From Corynebacterium mendelii (GTDB lineage Bacteria > Actinomycetota > Actinomycetes > Mycobacteriales > Mycobacteriaceae): a stretch of DNA of 59,098 nucleotides. A program made the translations under genes and the position numbers. Location of the stretch: contig NZ_JAFLEQ010000017.1 in assembly GCF_017307055.1 (NCBI RefSeq), forward strand, positions 238,134 through 297,231, read 5' to 3'. The notes beneath the pieces are model-generated. The model saw only the letters and a list, made by a program, of their open reading frames with translations, ran no database searches and was not told where the DNA came from. Of the stretch, positions 44,598 through 53,733 are shown piece by piece (position 1 is the first letter of the stretch; every line of letters begins with the position of its first letter).

Positions 44598-46139
44598 GTG
44601 GACAGGTTCAGACAGGCCGCTGTCGGCTGCAGTGCGGTGATCCTGGCCGGGCTGGTGCTGTGGCCGGTGGCCGGACGCGGGATTTTTGTCCACCGCGACA
44701 TGTCGGTGCCGCACACCCTGGCGTTGACCCCCGACATGTTCGGTTTCACCGGCGCCTGGCCGCGGGCCGTCCCGCAGGACGGTGTGCTGGCTGTGCTGTC
44801 GTATCTTGTGGACGCCGATATCGTGGCCCGGCTGTTTCTGCTGTGCGGCTGCGCCGCCGGATGCGCCGGGGCGCTTGTGCTGGCCCGGCATGTCGGGGCC
44901 GACGGTTTTTTCCGCCCGACGGTGGCCATGGCGATCACCGTCTACAACCCGCTGGTGGTCGAACGGCTGCTGCAGGGCCAGTGGTCTTATGTGGTGGCCT
45001 GCTGGTGTGTGGTGCTGGTGGCCGGGTGCGCCCTGGCCGGTGCACCGCTGCCGATGGCGCTCGGGATATGGGGCGCCTCCCTGACACCGCCGGGGCTGGT
45101 GGTCGCCGCCGTCACCGCGGTTGTCTGCGCCCGCGGCAGACGCCTCCTGGCCGGGGCCACCGCGGCGGTGTGCGCCCTGCCGTGGCTGGTGCCGGTGCTG
45201 GTTGGCGGCGGTGGCCGGGCAACTGTCGGCGCGGCCGCGGGGGTGGCCGCCTTCGCCCCGCGGGCCGAACACGGCGTCGGGCTGGCCGCGACACTGGCCG
45301 GCTTGGGCGGAATCTGGAATGCCGCGGCAGTCCCGGCCTCCCGGGAACAGGGGGCCGCCGTCTTCGGTATCGCCCTGGCGCTGTGCGCGGCCACCGCGCT
45401 CGGCCGGGTGCCGCGGCGTCTTGTCGTCCTGGCGGGGCTGGGCATTGCTGTCACAGTGGCGCCGGTGGTGGCGGGCCAGCAGCTGGCACAGGCCATCGAC
45501 ATGGTCCCGGCGCTGGGGATTGTGCGCGACAGCCAGAAATTTCTGGCCCTTGTCCTCCCGGCGTACGCCGCGGGGCTGGCCGCCGTGCGGCTGCCGTGGC
45601 CGGTGGCGGGCCTGGCGCCGGGGGCGGCGGCGGTCCTGATTTTCCTGCAGATGCCCGACGCCCCGCAGGCTGTGGGCCAGCTGCAGCCGGTCGACCCGGG
45701 GGCGGTGACAGCCAGCCTGACGGCACCGGATACCGGTGCCGCCGACCGGATCAACCTGTCACGCTGCAGCAGCATCATCGACCGGCCCAGTGACCTGGTC
45801 GCCACCCCCGCGGGCGGGGTGGCCGTGGATCCGCTGCTGAAAACCACCGGTGCGTTTCCCGCCGCCGGGCTGCGGGTCGACGGGGTGGTCACCGACCCGC
45901 ATCTTGCCCGCCACGCCACCGCACGGCAGGCCTGGGCCGACGGCGATACCACCACCCTGGACCGGCTGGGCATCGGCACCGTCATCGACCCCGGGGGCAC
46001 CGCCCACCCGACGGGTGTCACCGGCTGCGCGCCCCATCCCGCGGCAGCGGTGGCCCCGCTGCTGCTGACGGCCCTGTGGCTTGCCGTCCCGGCGGGACTG
46101 GTGGTTGCCTGCCGCCGGCGGCGGCACCAACCGCGCTAG
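44598..46139 (+). CDS. Polytopic membrane protein, possible GT-C type (Rv0226c-like)
   Basis: A 513-residue protein started at GTG 44598 (MDRFRQAAVGC). About ten to eleven helices fill the first ~370 residues, and an outer C-terminal domain (about 380-490) precedes a last helix (PLLLTALWLAVPAGLVVACR). The first loop (GRGIFVHRDMSVPHTLALTP) has charged residues at the place where GT-C transferases hold theirs, so a lipid-phosphate-sugar dependent transferase is possible; no family signature proves it. Position and strand match M. tuberculosis Rv0226c in the conserved cluster. Confidence 0.75.
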   Translation: MDRFRQAAVGCSAVILAGLVLWPVAGRGIFVHRDMSVPHTLALTPDMFGFTGAWPRAVPQDGVLAVLSYLVDADIVARLFLLCGCAAGCAGALVLARHVGADGFFRPTVAMAITVYNPLVVERLLQGQWSYVVACWCVVLVAGCALAGAPLPMALGIWGASLTPPGLVVAAVTAVVCARGRRLLAGATAAVCALPWLVPVLVGGGGRATVGAAAGVAAFAPRAEHGVGLAATLAGLGGIWNAAAVPASREQGAAVFGIALALCAATALGRVPRRLVVLAGLGIAVTVAPVVAGQQLAQAIDMVPALGIVRDSQKFLALVLPAYAAGLAAVRLPWPVAGLAPGAAAVLIFLQMPDAPQAVGQLQPVDPGAVTASLTAPDTGAADRINLSRCSSIIDRPSDLVATPAGGVAVDPLLKTTGAFPAAGLRVDGVVTDPHLARHATARQAWADGDTTTLDRLGIGTVIDPGGTAHPTGVTGCAPHPAAAVAPLLLTALWLAVPAGLVVACRRRRHQPR

Positions 46140-46160
46140 CCCGTCTTGCCGCTGCCTGTG

Positions 46161-47294
46161 TTACCGGCGGCTGGCCGGGGCTGCCACCGTGTCAATCAGC
46201 TGGGCGAACCGGCGGCCGGTATCAACCCAGGAATACCCGGCGGCACGGGCTTTGGCTTTCCCGCCCAGGGCGTCGACCGCCGCCGGATCATCAATCAGCC
46301 GGGAGATTTCGGCGATCAGTTCGGCCTTGGAGTCCACCAGCACCCCGGTGACCCCGTCGACCACCGAATCATTCAGCCCCGCCGAACACCGGTATCCCAC
46401 CGTCGGCAGCCCGTGGCAGGCCGCCTCAATGACAGCCAGCCCCCAGCCTTCTTTCCGCGACGGCATGACGTGCAGATCCGCCGCCGCCAGCAGGGCATGT
46501 TTGTCTTCCTCCGAAACCTGCCCGTGGAAGACCACATTGTCGGCCACCCCCAGCTGCCGGGCGTAGGCGTGCAGGTTCTCCTCCCACCACCCGGAGCCGA
46601 TGACATCCAGCACCACCGGCCGGGTCGCGCTCAAAGCGGCGACCACATCCATGGCGTGTTCAATCTGTTTGTGCGGCACCAGACGTGACAGGCACACCAG
46701 ATGCACCGGCCGGCAGGCGCCGTCTTTGCGGGTTACCGGCAGGCCTTCCGGGATGGGGTCGACGCCGTTTCTGATGATGTGGATGCGGCGGGCATCCACC
46801 CCCAGCGCCACCAGTTCCTCGGCGGAAGGACCCGACACCGTCACATAGTCGCAGTGCCGGTTCACCCTGGGGCTGAGCACCGATTCAATGAACCAGCCGA
46901 CCGCCGCAAGCACCCGCCCGGCCACCGGCCACTGTTCCCGGTGGCAGTGGTGGGTGAGAACAATCGTCGGCTGCCCCATCGCCCACACCGCGAAAAACGG
47001 GATGCCGTTTTGGGTGTCGACCACCACATCGGTGTGCCGGTAGGGGCCAAGCCCCATCCGCCCGGCCAGCATCGCCAGGAACGCCCGCGGATAGACGGTG
47101 AATTTCCCGCCGTAACGGTGGTGGACCACCCCGTCGATGGTCTGTGTGGCCGGATGCCCCCGGCTGGCGGCCGTCCGCAGATAAACCTCGTGGCCGAGTT
47201 GCGCCAGATAGCCGCCGACATGTTCCAGGTAGCGTTCGGAACCACCGGCCTGGGGATGGGCGGTATCGCGCCAGCACAGCAGCAAAATCTTCAT
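46161..47294 (-). CDS. GT4 glycosyltransferase
   Basis: A 377-residue cytosolic GT-B enzyme of family GT4. The acceptor domain starts MKILLLCWRDTAHPQAGGSERY with the typical G-G-S-E loop. The donor domain has VCLSRLVPHKQIEHAMDVV, the E-x7-E region in PSRKEGWGLAVIEAACHGLP (both Glu kept), and GVLVDSKAELIAEI. It retains nucleotide-sugar binding residues, so it should be active; sugar and acceptor are unknown. It matches Rv0225 in the M. tuberculosis cluster. GAAGG lies upstream of the ATG at 47294. Divergent from the methyltransferase gene. Confidence 0.88.
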   Translation of the reverse strand: MKILLLCWRDTAHPQAGGSERYLEHVGGYLAQLGHEVYLRTAASRGHPATQTIDGVVHHRYGGKFTVYPRAFLAMLAGRMGLGPYRHTDVVVDTQNGIPFFAVWAMGQPTIVLTHHCHREQWPVAGRVLAAVGWFIESVLSPRVNRHCDYVTVSGPSAEELVALGVDARRIHIIRNGVDPIPEGLPVTRKDGACRPVHLVCLSRLVPHKQIEHAMDVVAALSATRPVVLDVIGSGWWEENLHAYARQLGVADNVVFHGQVSEEDKHALLAAADLHVMPSRKEGWGLAVIEAACHGLPTVGYRCSAGLNDSVVDGVTGVLVDSKAELIAEISRLIDDPAAVDALGGKAKARAAGYSWVDTGRRFAQLIDTVAAPASRR

Positions 47295-47431
47295 GGTGGC
47301 CTTCACCCTATCCCACAAGACCGCAACCGGACACCCCCACACCCATCTTGACCAGCAACTTCATACCGTTTTCCCAGGTTTTTCTTGGGGGAACATCCGG
47401 CCCGGCCACAGTGGCGGATCCGCCGGGCGCC

Positions 47432-47437
47432 TACAGT
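47432..47437 (+). promoter_or_regulatory. Leaderless -10 box of the methyltransferase gene
   Basis: TACAGT ends 8 nt before the GTG at 47446. This supports that start over longer in-frame options that overlap the GT4 promoter. Confidence 0.5.
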
Positions 47438-47445
47438 GGACAACC

Positions 47446-48225
47446 GTGCCCGATGCTTTGCCGCTCACCCGCGCCGCCGCCACCCTGACCCGGTCGCTGG
47501 CCCTGCTGCGGTCCTATCCCGACGAGCAGAACAACCCGGAACGCTTCTACCGCAGTCTGGCCGAGGACACCGCCGGGATGATTTCCCGCCTGTGCGCCGA
47601 CACCGGCACCGGCCCGCTGGCGGGGAAAACAATCCTCGACGTCGGCGGTGGACCGGGATATTTCCGGCAGGCCTTCGCCGCCTACGGAGCCGGCTATCTG
47701 GCGGTGGAACCGGACCAGAGGGAAATCACCGCCGCCGGGCTGCCGGGGGCGGCCGATGTGCGGGCCACCGGGCAGGACCTGCCGTTTGCCGACGCAACCT
47801 TTGATGTGTCGGTCAGTTCCAACGTCGTCGAACACACCGACCGGCCGTGGCAGATGCTCGACGAGATGCTGCGCGTCACCCGCCCCGGCGGGCTGGTGGT
47901 GGTCAGCTACACCGTGTGGCTGGGGCCGTTCGGCGGGCATGAGACAGGACTGCTGCCGCACTACATCGGCGGGGACTACGCCCGCCGGCGCTACCAGAAA
48001 ATCAACGGCCACCCGCCGAAGAACGTTTTCGGCCACAGCCTGTTTGCGGTGTCGGCCGCCCGCGGCATCGCCGAAGCGAAAAAACGTGCCGCCGCGGGCC
48101 ACCGGCTGGTCGGGCTGTTCCCCCGCTACCACCCGGGGTGGGCGTGGTGGGTGACCGCGGTTCCCCTCCTGCGGGAATTCGCGGTCTCCAACCTGGTGAT
48201 CGTCATGGCCGCACACGACCGCTGA
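47446..48225 (+). CDS. Class I SAM-dependent methyltransferase
   Basis: A 259-residue Rossmann methyltransferase. Motif I is TILDVGGGPGYFRQAF, the acidic end of strand 2 is LAVEPDQREI, and the methyltransferase-11 core LPFADATFDVSVSSNVVEHT and MLRVTRPGGLVVVSY follow. The end (WAWWVTAVPLLREFAVSNLVIVM) is hydrophobic and may touch the membrane, fitting a lipid or glycolipid acceptor. Homologous in position to Rv0224c. Only 8 nt separate it from the convergent GH112 gene. Confidence 0.87.
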   Translation: MPDALPLTRAAATLTRSLALLRSYPDEQNNPERFYRSLAEDTAGMISRLCADTGTGPLAGKTILDVGGGPGYFRQAFAAYGAGYLAVEPDQREITAAGLPGAADVRATGQDLPFADATFDVSVSSNVVEHTDRPWQMLDEMLRVTRPGGLVVVSYTVWLGPFGGHETGLLPHYIGGDYARRRYQKINGHPPKNVFGHSLFAVSAARGIAEAKKRAAAGHRLVGLFPRYHPGWAWWVTAVPLLREFAVSNLVIVMAAHDR

Positions 48226-48237
48226 GCGCCCGCTCAG
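48222..48237. terminator. Mini-hairpin spanning two convergent stop codons
   Basis: CTGAGC, loop GCCC, GCTCAG. Both convergent stop codons (TGA on each strand) are part of the stem. Too short for a strong terminator but neatly symmetric. Confidence 0.3.
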
Positions 48238-50534
48238 TCGATGTCGAACCACCGGCTTTCCCCGGCGTCCAGGGTGATCTCCCCGGCAACCAGCGACGAC
48301 AGGCGGGTGGTCACCGGCGTGCCGCCGTTGTTGAACACCAGCAGTTTGTTCGCCTTCCGGTAGTAGGCGGTATCGACCTGCGGGCACTGCGCCACCGGAA
48401 GCTCGCCATAGCTGTCTTCCCGTCCGGCCGCCCACATAATCGCCCGGTAGAGCAGGCGCTCATTGTCCGCGCTGTAGCCCAGTCCGGCGAAATACACCGC
48501 CCGCCCGTCACCGAAACAGTTGGTGGCGATATCGATGCTCTGGCCATGGGCGGCATGCACCTTCACGCTGTCGCGCACCACGGTGACCTGGCCCGGCCGG
48601 CCCTGCGGGTCAAACGCCGGGATGGTGCCGTGGCCGGGGATGCCGCCGCCGGTGATGAAGTGGGGCTGCAAAGAAAAATAGCGGTCGGTTGACAGTGACC
48701 AGCCGCATTCCCGGTCCACGCCGAATACATCGGCCAGTTCGAAAAACCGGCCGTTACCCGGGCAGGCCGCAGGCTCCCCCACCCCGATGATCCCGCCTCC
48801 GCGGGCAATGAAATCACGCACCGCCTGCGCCAGACCCGGCTGCCGCCAGGCCGCCCCGCCGGAAAAAGCGGTGGCCGCCTCACCCACATTGATCAGCACG
48901 TCAATGTCATCCGGGACGCCGTCCGCGATATCGGCGAAAGACACAAATTCCACATCCACCGCCATTCCGGCCAGGGCCTCAACAACCCCGACATGGGCGG
49001 TGGTGTGCTCGTAGGGCAGAGCATGGGCAACCATGTGGGTCTGCCAGCTGCGGCGGGCACCCCACGCGTTGAGCACCCCGACCTTCACCCCGCAGGTGGC
49101 GGGCCTGTCTTCCTGCGAGATGTCGTGGATGGCCCGGAATTGCCCGGCGATGGACTGCATGACTTCGGTGAAACCGGGAGCCTCATCGGCGAGTTTGAGA
49201 TACCCGCCCCAGCCGATCCGGTCCAGCGGGCAGCGCACAATCGCCCGGCGGGCCTGCCGCCAGGAGGACCAGGCTTCCTTTTCCGGTTGCCCGCCGGGGT
49301 GGAAAGTGTCGGGGAAAAAGTAGGGCAGCAGCCTGCCCTCGTGGATGCTGACATGGGGGATATCGCTGATCATGCGGCAGGTGGCGGCATTGCCGACGGA
49401 ACCGACCACCGCGTCCAATCCGATCCCGGCGAAATAGTCACCGTAGGGTTCGGTGCCGATCCAGTTGTCGCCCAGAAACATCATGGCCGTCCGGCCGTGG
49501 GCGTGCACGATATCAACCAGCTGTTTGGCCTGCTCGGCGACGAACCGGCTGGTGAAATCCATCCAGTCGACGAATTTTTTGCGCGGCGGGCGAAATGGCG
49601 AGTTGTAGTAGCCCTCGTCGACGAACACCTCCGGGTCGAGGCGGTAGCCGTATTCGGCCTCGAAGGCGTCGATGGCTTTCGGCGACACCGATGCCCCGTA
49701 GCCGAACCAGTCGACGAACTTCTCTTTCCCGTCCGCGCCGAACACCAGATGGAAGTGGTAGAAAAACGTGGTGAAACGCACCACATCAACCTGCGGGTTG
49801 TCCTCCAGCCACCGGGTGAGCTGCTCCCGGGCAAACTGCCGGGTCGCCGGGTAGCGGATATCGTAGGGGATTTCTTTTTTCCGCTGCGGATCATCCTCCC
49901 AGCCGTTGGTGAGATAGTTGTACATCTGGGTGGAATCCCACATCTGTTTCGCCATGAAGTTGACGCTGTAGAGGTGGAAACGCTCCGGCGAATCAATGGT
50001 GACGGTCACCACCTCGCGGCGCGGATCATCGGCCGGCCAATCATCGTCGCAGTCGGCCGCATCACGCGGGACAGTGGAAATCCGCCAGTCGGAGCGTTTC
50101 AAAGGGCAGCCGGTGGAACGGTCCATCACCTGCCAGAAACGCTCCGTATCCACTCCCAGATCAGGGGCGATCTGTTTGTGGTAGTACTCGGCGGCGACCT
50201 CAATATCCAGCGGGGATGACTCCATGGCGGTCACCGTGGCCGAGGACAGGAACATGCGGGTGGTTTCATCCGGGTGAGCCAGCGCGAACTCGTTGTCGCC
50301 GCGGGCCGGGAAATAGGTGGACATGATGCGGGCACCCCACTGGGCGGCCGTATCCGGCAGGCTGGTGCCGTCGGAATTGCGCACCCAGTCCGCCCCCAGC
50401 ATCCCGATGAGCTGCCCCACCCGCTCATCCATGCCGGATTGAATGGGAAGCGTCAGCCTTCCTGAAGATTTCTGCTGTGCGTGGTTCACTGCTGCCCCAC
50501 CGGTACCTTCCTCATCGTTGTGAATTCGACCCAT
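48234..50534 (-). CDS. lnpA: 1,3-beta-galactosyl-N-acetylhexosamine phosphorylase (GH112)
   Basis: A 766-residue cytosolic phosphorylase of family GH112, splitting galacto-N-biose or lacto-N-biose I with phosphate into galactose 1-phosphate and GalNAc or GlcNAc. The N-terminus has SGRLTLPIQSGMDERVGQ and LGADWVRNSDGTSLPD, the family opening. The TIM-barrel part includes FTTFFYHFHLVFG, FVDWMDFTSRFV, MMFLGDNWIGTEPYG and the later glutamine amidotransferase-like domain with DVLINVGEAATAFSGG. The start at 50534 (MGRIHND) has GGAA upstream. Such enzymes are best known in bifidobacteria and some skin propionibacteria growing on mucin or milk glycans; in this neighbourhood it looks acquired. Confidence 0.92.
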   Translation of the reverse strand: MGRIHNDEEGTGGAAVNHAQQKSSGRLTLPIQSGMDERVGQLIGMLGADWVRNSDGTSLPDTAAQWGARIMSTYFPARGDNEFALAHPDETTRMFLSSATVTAMESSPLDIEVAAEYYHKQIAPDLGVDTERFWQVMDRSTGCPLKRSDWRISTVPRDAADCDDDWPADDPRREVVTVTIDSPERFHLYSVNFMAKQMWDSTQMYNYLTNGWEDDPQRKKEIPYDIRYPATRQFAREQLTRWLEDNPQVDVVRFTTFFYHFHLVFGADGKEKFVDWFGYGASVSPKAIDAFEAEYGYRLDPEVFVDEGYYNSPFRPPRKKFVDWMDFTSRFVAEQAKQLVDIVHAHGRTAMMFLGDNWIGTEPYGDYFAGIGLDAVVGSVGNAATCRMISDIPHVSIHEGRLLPYFFPDTFHPGGQPEKEAWSSWRQARRAIVRCPLDRIGWGGYLKLADEAPGFTEVMQSIAGQFRAIHDISQEDRPATCGVKVGVLNAWGARRSWQTHMVAHALPYEHTTAHVGVVEALAGMAVDVEFVSFADIADGVPDDIDVLINVGEAATAFSGGAAWRQPGLAQAVRDFIARGGGIIGVGEPAACPGNGRFFELADVFGVDRECGWSLSTDRYFSLQPHFITGGGIPGHGTIPAFDPQGRPGQVTVVRDSVKVHAAHGQSIDIATNCFGDGRAVYFAGLGYSADNERLLYRAIMWAAGREDSYGELPVAQCPQVDTAYYRKANKLLVFNNGGTPVTTRLSSLVAGEITLDAGESRWFDID

Positions 50535-51070
50535 GGTTTCCAATTTTGCCTTCTTCACCGCCGCATGCGGCAGCCGCCGGCGGGCACCGGCGGGGAATAC
50601 CACTGCTGCACAAGCATGAAAAAAGCCGGTCAAGCGCCCGTTGGAACATGAAAAAGGGGTGGCGCACACGCACCCCAACCGCCCCCGAAAAAGGCGGTGG
50701 TTGACAAAAACATCGGCCGTTTTTCCGCCCACCGCCGCCCGGCTGTCCGGCCGCTGGCGGCGGAGGAACAGCCGAAAATGGTCGATCATGAACCAACTGG
50801 TGATTGTTTGTGATTGCAGGATGCATGTTGTGTGTCACTTCTTCGCGCCAGCCCGCTGACTTTGCCGCCGGAATGTGCAATGATGTAACTCAGCCCGCAT
50901 ACATCCGCCACCAGTGACGGATCCCACACAGGGTGCGGGTGGACAATATTCAATAAGTGACCAGGACATCCTGCACCGCCACCCGGTACCGCTACCGGAT
51001 CCGGCGGCGGCCGTCCTGCCACTCCACTCGGATCGTCCGGCACGTACCTGCCGGTGGAGGAGATAACCCC
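50535..51070. other. Divergent intergenic region, GH112 / MsmK
   Basis: 536 nt. Leftward, TTGACC on the minus strand at 50628-50633 may be the -35 of the GH112 gene. Rightward, an AT-rich patch (ACAATATTCAATAAG near 50943-50957) could hold the ATPase promoter, giving a ~115-nt leader, with GGTGGAGGAG before the ATG. No gene or certain operator seen. Confidence 0.4.
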
Positions 51071-52198
51071 ATGGCAACTGTCACATTCGACAAAGCAACC
51101 CGTATTTACCCGGGTGCCACCACACCGTCGGTCGACGAACTCGACCTGCACATCGAGGACGGTGAATTCCTGGTTCTGGTCGGCCCGTCGGGCTGCGGCA
51201 AGTCCACCTCGCTGCGCATGCTGGCAGGCCTGGAAGACGTCAACACCGGCCGTATTCTCATCGGTGACCGCGATGTCACCGACGTGCAGCCCAAAGACCG
51301 CGACATCGCCATGGTCTTCCAGAACTACGCCCTGTACCCGCACATGACCGTGCGCGACAACATGGGCTTCGCCCTGAAGATTTCGGGCACCCCGAAAGAC
51401 GAGATCAACAAGCGGGTTGAAGAAGCCGCCGCCATCCTGGATCTGACCCCCTACCTGGACCGCAAGCCGAAGGCCCTGTCCGGTGGTCAGCGTCAGCGTG
51501 TGGCCATGGGCCGCGCCATTGTGCGTAAACCCCAGGTGTTCCTCATGGACGAGCCGCTGTCGAACCTGGACGCGAAACTGCGTGTGCAGACCCGTACCCA
51601 GATTGCTTCCCTGCAGCGCAAGCTGGGGGTAACCACCGTCTACGTCACCCACGACCAGACAGAGGCGTTGACCATGGGCGACCGGATTGCCGTTCTCAAA
51701 GACGGCATTCTGCAGCAGGTCGGCACCCCGCAGCAGATGTACGACGAGCCGGCCAACGAATTCGTCGCCGGCTTCATCGGCTCCCCGGCCATGAACCTGG
51801 GCACCTTCGATATTGAAGGAAACCACGCCGTCCTCGGCCCGGCCCGTGTGGAGCTGTCCCGTGACACGCTCGCCGCAGTCACCCCGGAAGACCAGGGCAA
51901 AATCATCATCGGTTTCCGCCCCGAAGCTCTCGAAGTTGTCGACGAGCAGGCCGGTGTCTCCATTCCGGTCAAAATCGACCTGGTCGAGGAACTCGGCTCG
52001 GATGCTTTCGTCTACGGCCAGCTGGCCGGTGTGGAAGGCGCCAAGCTCGGCTCCGGTGCCGAAGATGAAGCCAGCCAGATCATTGTGCGTGTTCCCCCGC
52101 GCACTTCACCGGGCCGCGGCAACATCATCCATGTCCGTGTCCGCCCCGAGCACCAGCACCACTTCTCGGCATCCACCGGCAAGCGCCTGCCGTCCTAA
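51071..52198 (+). CDS. msmK: Sugar ABC transporter ATPase (MsmK/UgpC type)
   Basis: A 375-residue ATPase of the CUT1 carbohydrate importers. It is canonical: Walker A GPSGCGKST, Q-loop MVFQNYALYPH, signature LSGGQRQRVAMGRA, Walker B VFLMDEPLSNLD, switch His in VYVTHDQTEA, and a C-terminal OB/regulatory domain (GFRPEALEV, VRVRPEHQHHF). GGAGGAG lies upstream of the ATG. As in C. glutamicum (msiK region), it has no adjacent permeases and is followed by a DUF4032 gene, so it probably energises several sugar importers, possibly including one for the disaccharide used by the GH112 enzyme next door. Confidence 0.93.
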   Translation: MATVTFDKATRIYPGATTPSVDELDLHIEDGEFLVLVGPSGCGKSTSLRMLAGLEDVNTGRILIGDRDVTDVQPKDRDIAMVFQNYALYPHMTVRDNMGFALKISGTPKDEINKRVEEAAAILDLTPYLDRKPKALSGGQRQRVAMGRAIVRKPQVFLMDEPLSNLDAKLRVQTRTQIASLQRKLGVTTVYVTHDQTEALTMGDRIAVLKDGILQQVGTPQQMYDEPANEFVAGFIGSPAMNLGTFDIEGNHAVLGPARVELSRDTLAAVTPEDQGKIIIGFRPEALEVVDEQAGVSIPVKIDLVEELGSDAFVYGQLAGVEGAKLGSGAEDEASQIIVRVPPRTSPGRGNIIHVRVRPEHQHHFSASTGKRLPS

Positions 52199-52204
52199 AT
52201 CTCC

Positions 52205-52238
52205 CTGTCGGCCGACGCTGCCATAGCTCGGCCGACAG
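52205..52238 (+). terminator. Terminator-like hairpin after msmK
   Basis: CTGTCGGCCGA and TCGGCCGACAG form a perfect 11-bp stem with a 12-nt loop, 6 nt after the stop. No T-run follows. Confidence 0.6.
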
Positions 52239-52400
52239 CAGGACAACCCGACACAAACACACACGAACACGGGCCATCCACGCACCACCCACCGGGTGCG
52301 CGCGGGTGGCCCGCCGTGTGCCGCCCAGCGGTGCCCCTTCCCGCATACTTCTCCCCCACCGGTGGATCTACATCCCCCCGAAGACGAAAACCGATCACCC

Positions 52401-53651
52401 ATGCCTTTGCAGATCAATGCCGCCAACCCCGACCCGGAGCTGATGTCCCTGCCGTGGGACCGGCCACTGGAAAAATGGCCCACCCGTTTCCTGGCCGCCC
52501 TTCCCCGCGGCATTTCCCGCCACACCGTGCGCTTCGTGCGGCTGAAAAGCTCTGTGGTGGCCATCAAGGAAACCCCGGCCCCCATCGCGTGGCGGGAATA
52601 CCGGATGCTGCAGAAACTCGTCCGGCTGAAAACACCCTGCGTCACCCCTGCGGCGGTGATCACCGAACGCACCAATATCCACGGCGAGGAACTCCTGTCC
52701 TGCCTGGTGACCAACCATCTTCCTTTCTCCCTGCCCTACCGGGCGCTGTTTTCCTCCGGAATCGACGAAGCCACCACCACCCGTCTGATCGACGCGCTGG
52801 CCGTCCTGCTGGTCAAACTGCATCTGCTCGGCTTCTTCTGGGGGGACGTCTCTTTGTCGAACACCCTGTTTCGCCGGGATGCCGCAGGTTTCAGCGCCTA
52901 TCTGGTGGACGCGGAAACAGGTGAACTCCACGAGGAACTGACCGCCGGACAGCGGGGGCACGACCTGGAACTGGCCCGGGTCAACATCATCGGCGAACTG
53001 ATGGATCTGCAGGCCGCGGGACTGATCCCCGAAGATGCCGACGTCGTCGGTATCGGCACCCGGGTAGTCAGCTCGTACGAGAATCTGTGGGATGAATTGA
53101 CCAGCGAGGAAACCATCGCCATGGATGAGCGGTGGAAGCTGGCACGGCGGATCGAACGGCTGGAAGATCTGGGCTTCGATGTCGCCGAAATGACCATGGT
53201 GCACGACGCCGGCAAAGAAGCCTTCGTCATCCAGCCGAAAGTCGTCGACGCCGGGCACAACAAACGCCGCGTCAGGTTCCTCACCGGGCTGGACGTGCAC
53301 GAAAAACAGGCGAAACGGATCCTCGACACGATGCGCACCTGGGCCAGCGCCAAAGGTATCGATGAAGAACCCAACCAGGAACTCGCGCGCCGCTGGATGA
53401 TGGAGATCTATGAACCGACTGTGGAAATGATCCCCCGGGAGCTGACCCACAAACTCGAACGCGCCCAGCTGTTCCACGAAATCCTGGAGCACCGCTGGTA
53501 CCTGTCGGAACGGGCCGGCCGCGACATCGGCATGAAACAGGCCGCGAAATCCTATCTGCGCAACCAGCTGGCCGATAAGCCGGATGAGGAAGCCTTCCTC
53601 AACTTCACCGGCTCCGACGACGACCTGGACGATAGCAAACCAGAGGACTGA
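52401..53651 (+). CDS. DUF4032 / protein-kinase-like fold protein
   Basis: A 416-residue cytosolic protein. The first ~220 residues look like an atypical kinase fold: VVAIKETPAPIAWREYRML (Lys and Glu), KLHLLGFFWGDVSLSNTLF (a catalytic-loop-like H-x-x-G-x-x-x-G-D-x-x-x-x-N) and AYLVDAETGEL (DFG-like Asp). The C-terminal DUF4032 domain is helical and charged (VNIIGELMDLQAAGLIPEDADVVGIGTRV, RRWMMEIYEPTVEMI). Conserved as the msmK neighbour in corynebacteria. Kinase activity is an inference. No good ribosome site before the ATG chosen at 52401. Confidence 0.82.
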   Translation: MPLQINAANPDPELMSLPWDRPLEKWPTRFLAALPRGISRHTVRFVRLKSSVVAIKETPAPIAWREYRMLQKLVRLKTPCVTPAAVITERTNIHGEELLSCLVTNHLPFSLPYRALFSSGIDEATTTRLIDALAVLLVKLHLLGFFWGDVSLSNTLFRRDAAGFSAYLVDAETGELHEELTAGQRGHDLELARVNIIGELMDLQAAGLIPEDADVVGIGTRVVSSYENLWDELTSEETIAMDERWKLARRIERLEDLGFDVAEMTMVHDAGKEAFVIQPKVVDAGHNKRRVRFLTGLDVHEKQAKRILDTMRTWASAKGIDEEPNQELARRWMMEIYEPTVEMIPRELTHKLERAQLFHEILEHRWYLSERAGRDIGMKQAAKSYLRNQLADKPDEEAFLNFTGSDDDLDDSKPED

Positions 53652-53665
53652 CTTCTTTTTGTCCG

Positions 53666-53683
53666 CCGCTGTCGTGACAGCGG
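53666..53683. repeat. Short inverted repeat CCGCTGTC-GT-GACAGCGG
   Basis: An 8-bp inverted repeat with a 2-nt centre, 14 nt after the DUF4032 stop. Preceded by a TTTTT run at its left side, it could help end leftward transcription from the HNH gene. Confidence 0.4.
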
Positions 53684-53694
53684 GAACATGACAA

Positions 53695-53730
53695 CACCGG
53701 CCGGTAGCAGACATCTGTTACCGGCCGGTG
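53695..53730. terminator. Hairpin between convergent DUF4032 and HNH genes
   Basis: CACCGGCCGGTA and TACCGGCCGGTG form a perfect 12-bp stem. The 12-nt loop is itself nearly palindromic (GCAGACATCTGT). It lies 3 nt from the HNH stop codon and can act on both strands. Confidence 0.6.
53705..53720. repeat. 16-bp palindrome, copy 2 (14 of 16 bases)
   Basis: TAGCAGACATCTGTTA differs at two positions from TAACAGACGTCTGTTA found at 7565-7580 and 56940-56955. It sits in the loop and stem base of the hairpin just downstream of the HNH gene. Confidence 0.55.
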
Positions 53731-53733
53731 CGG

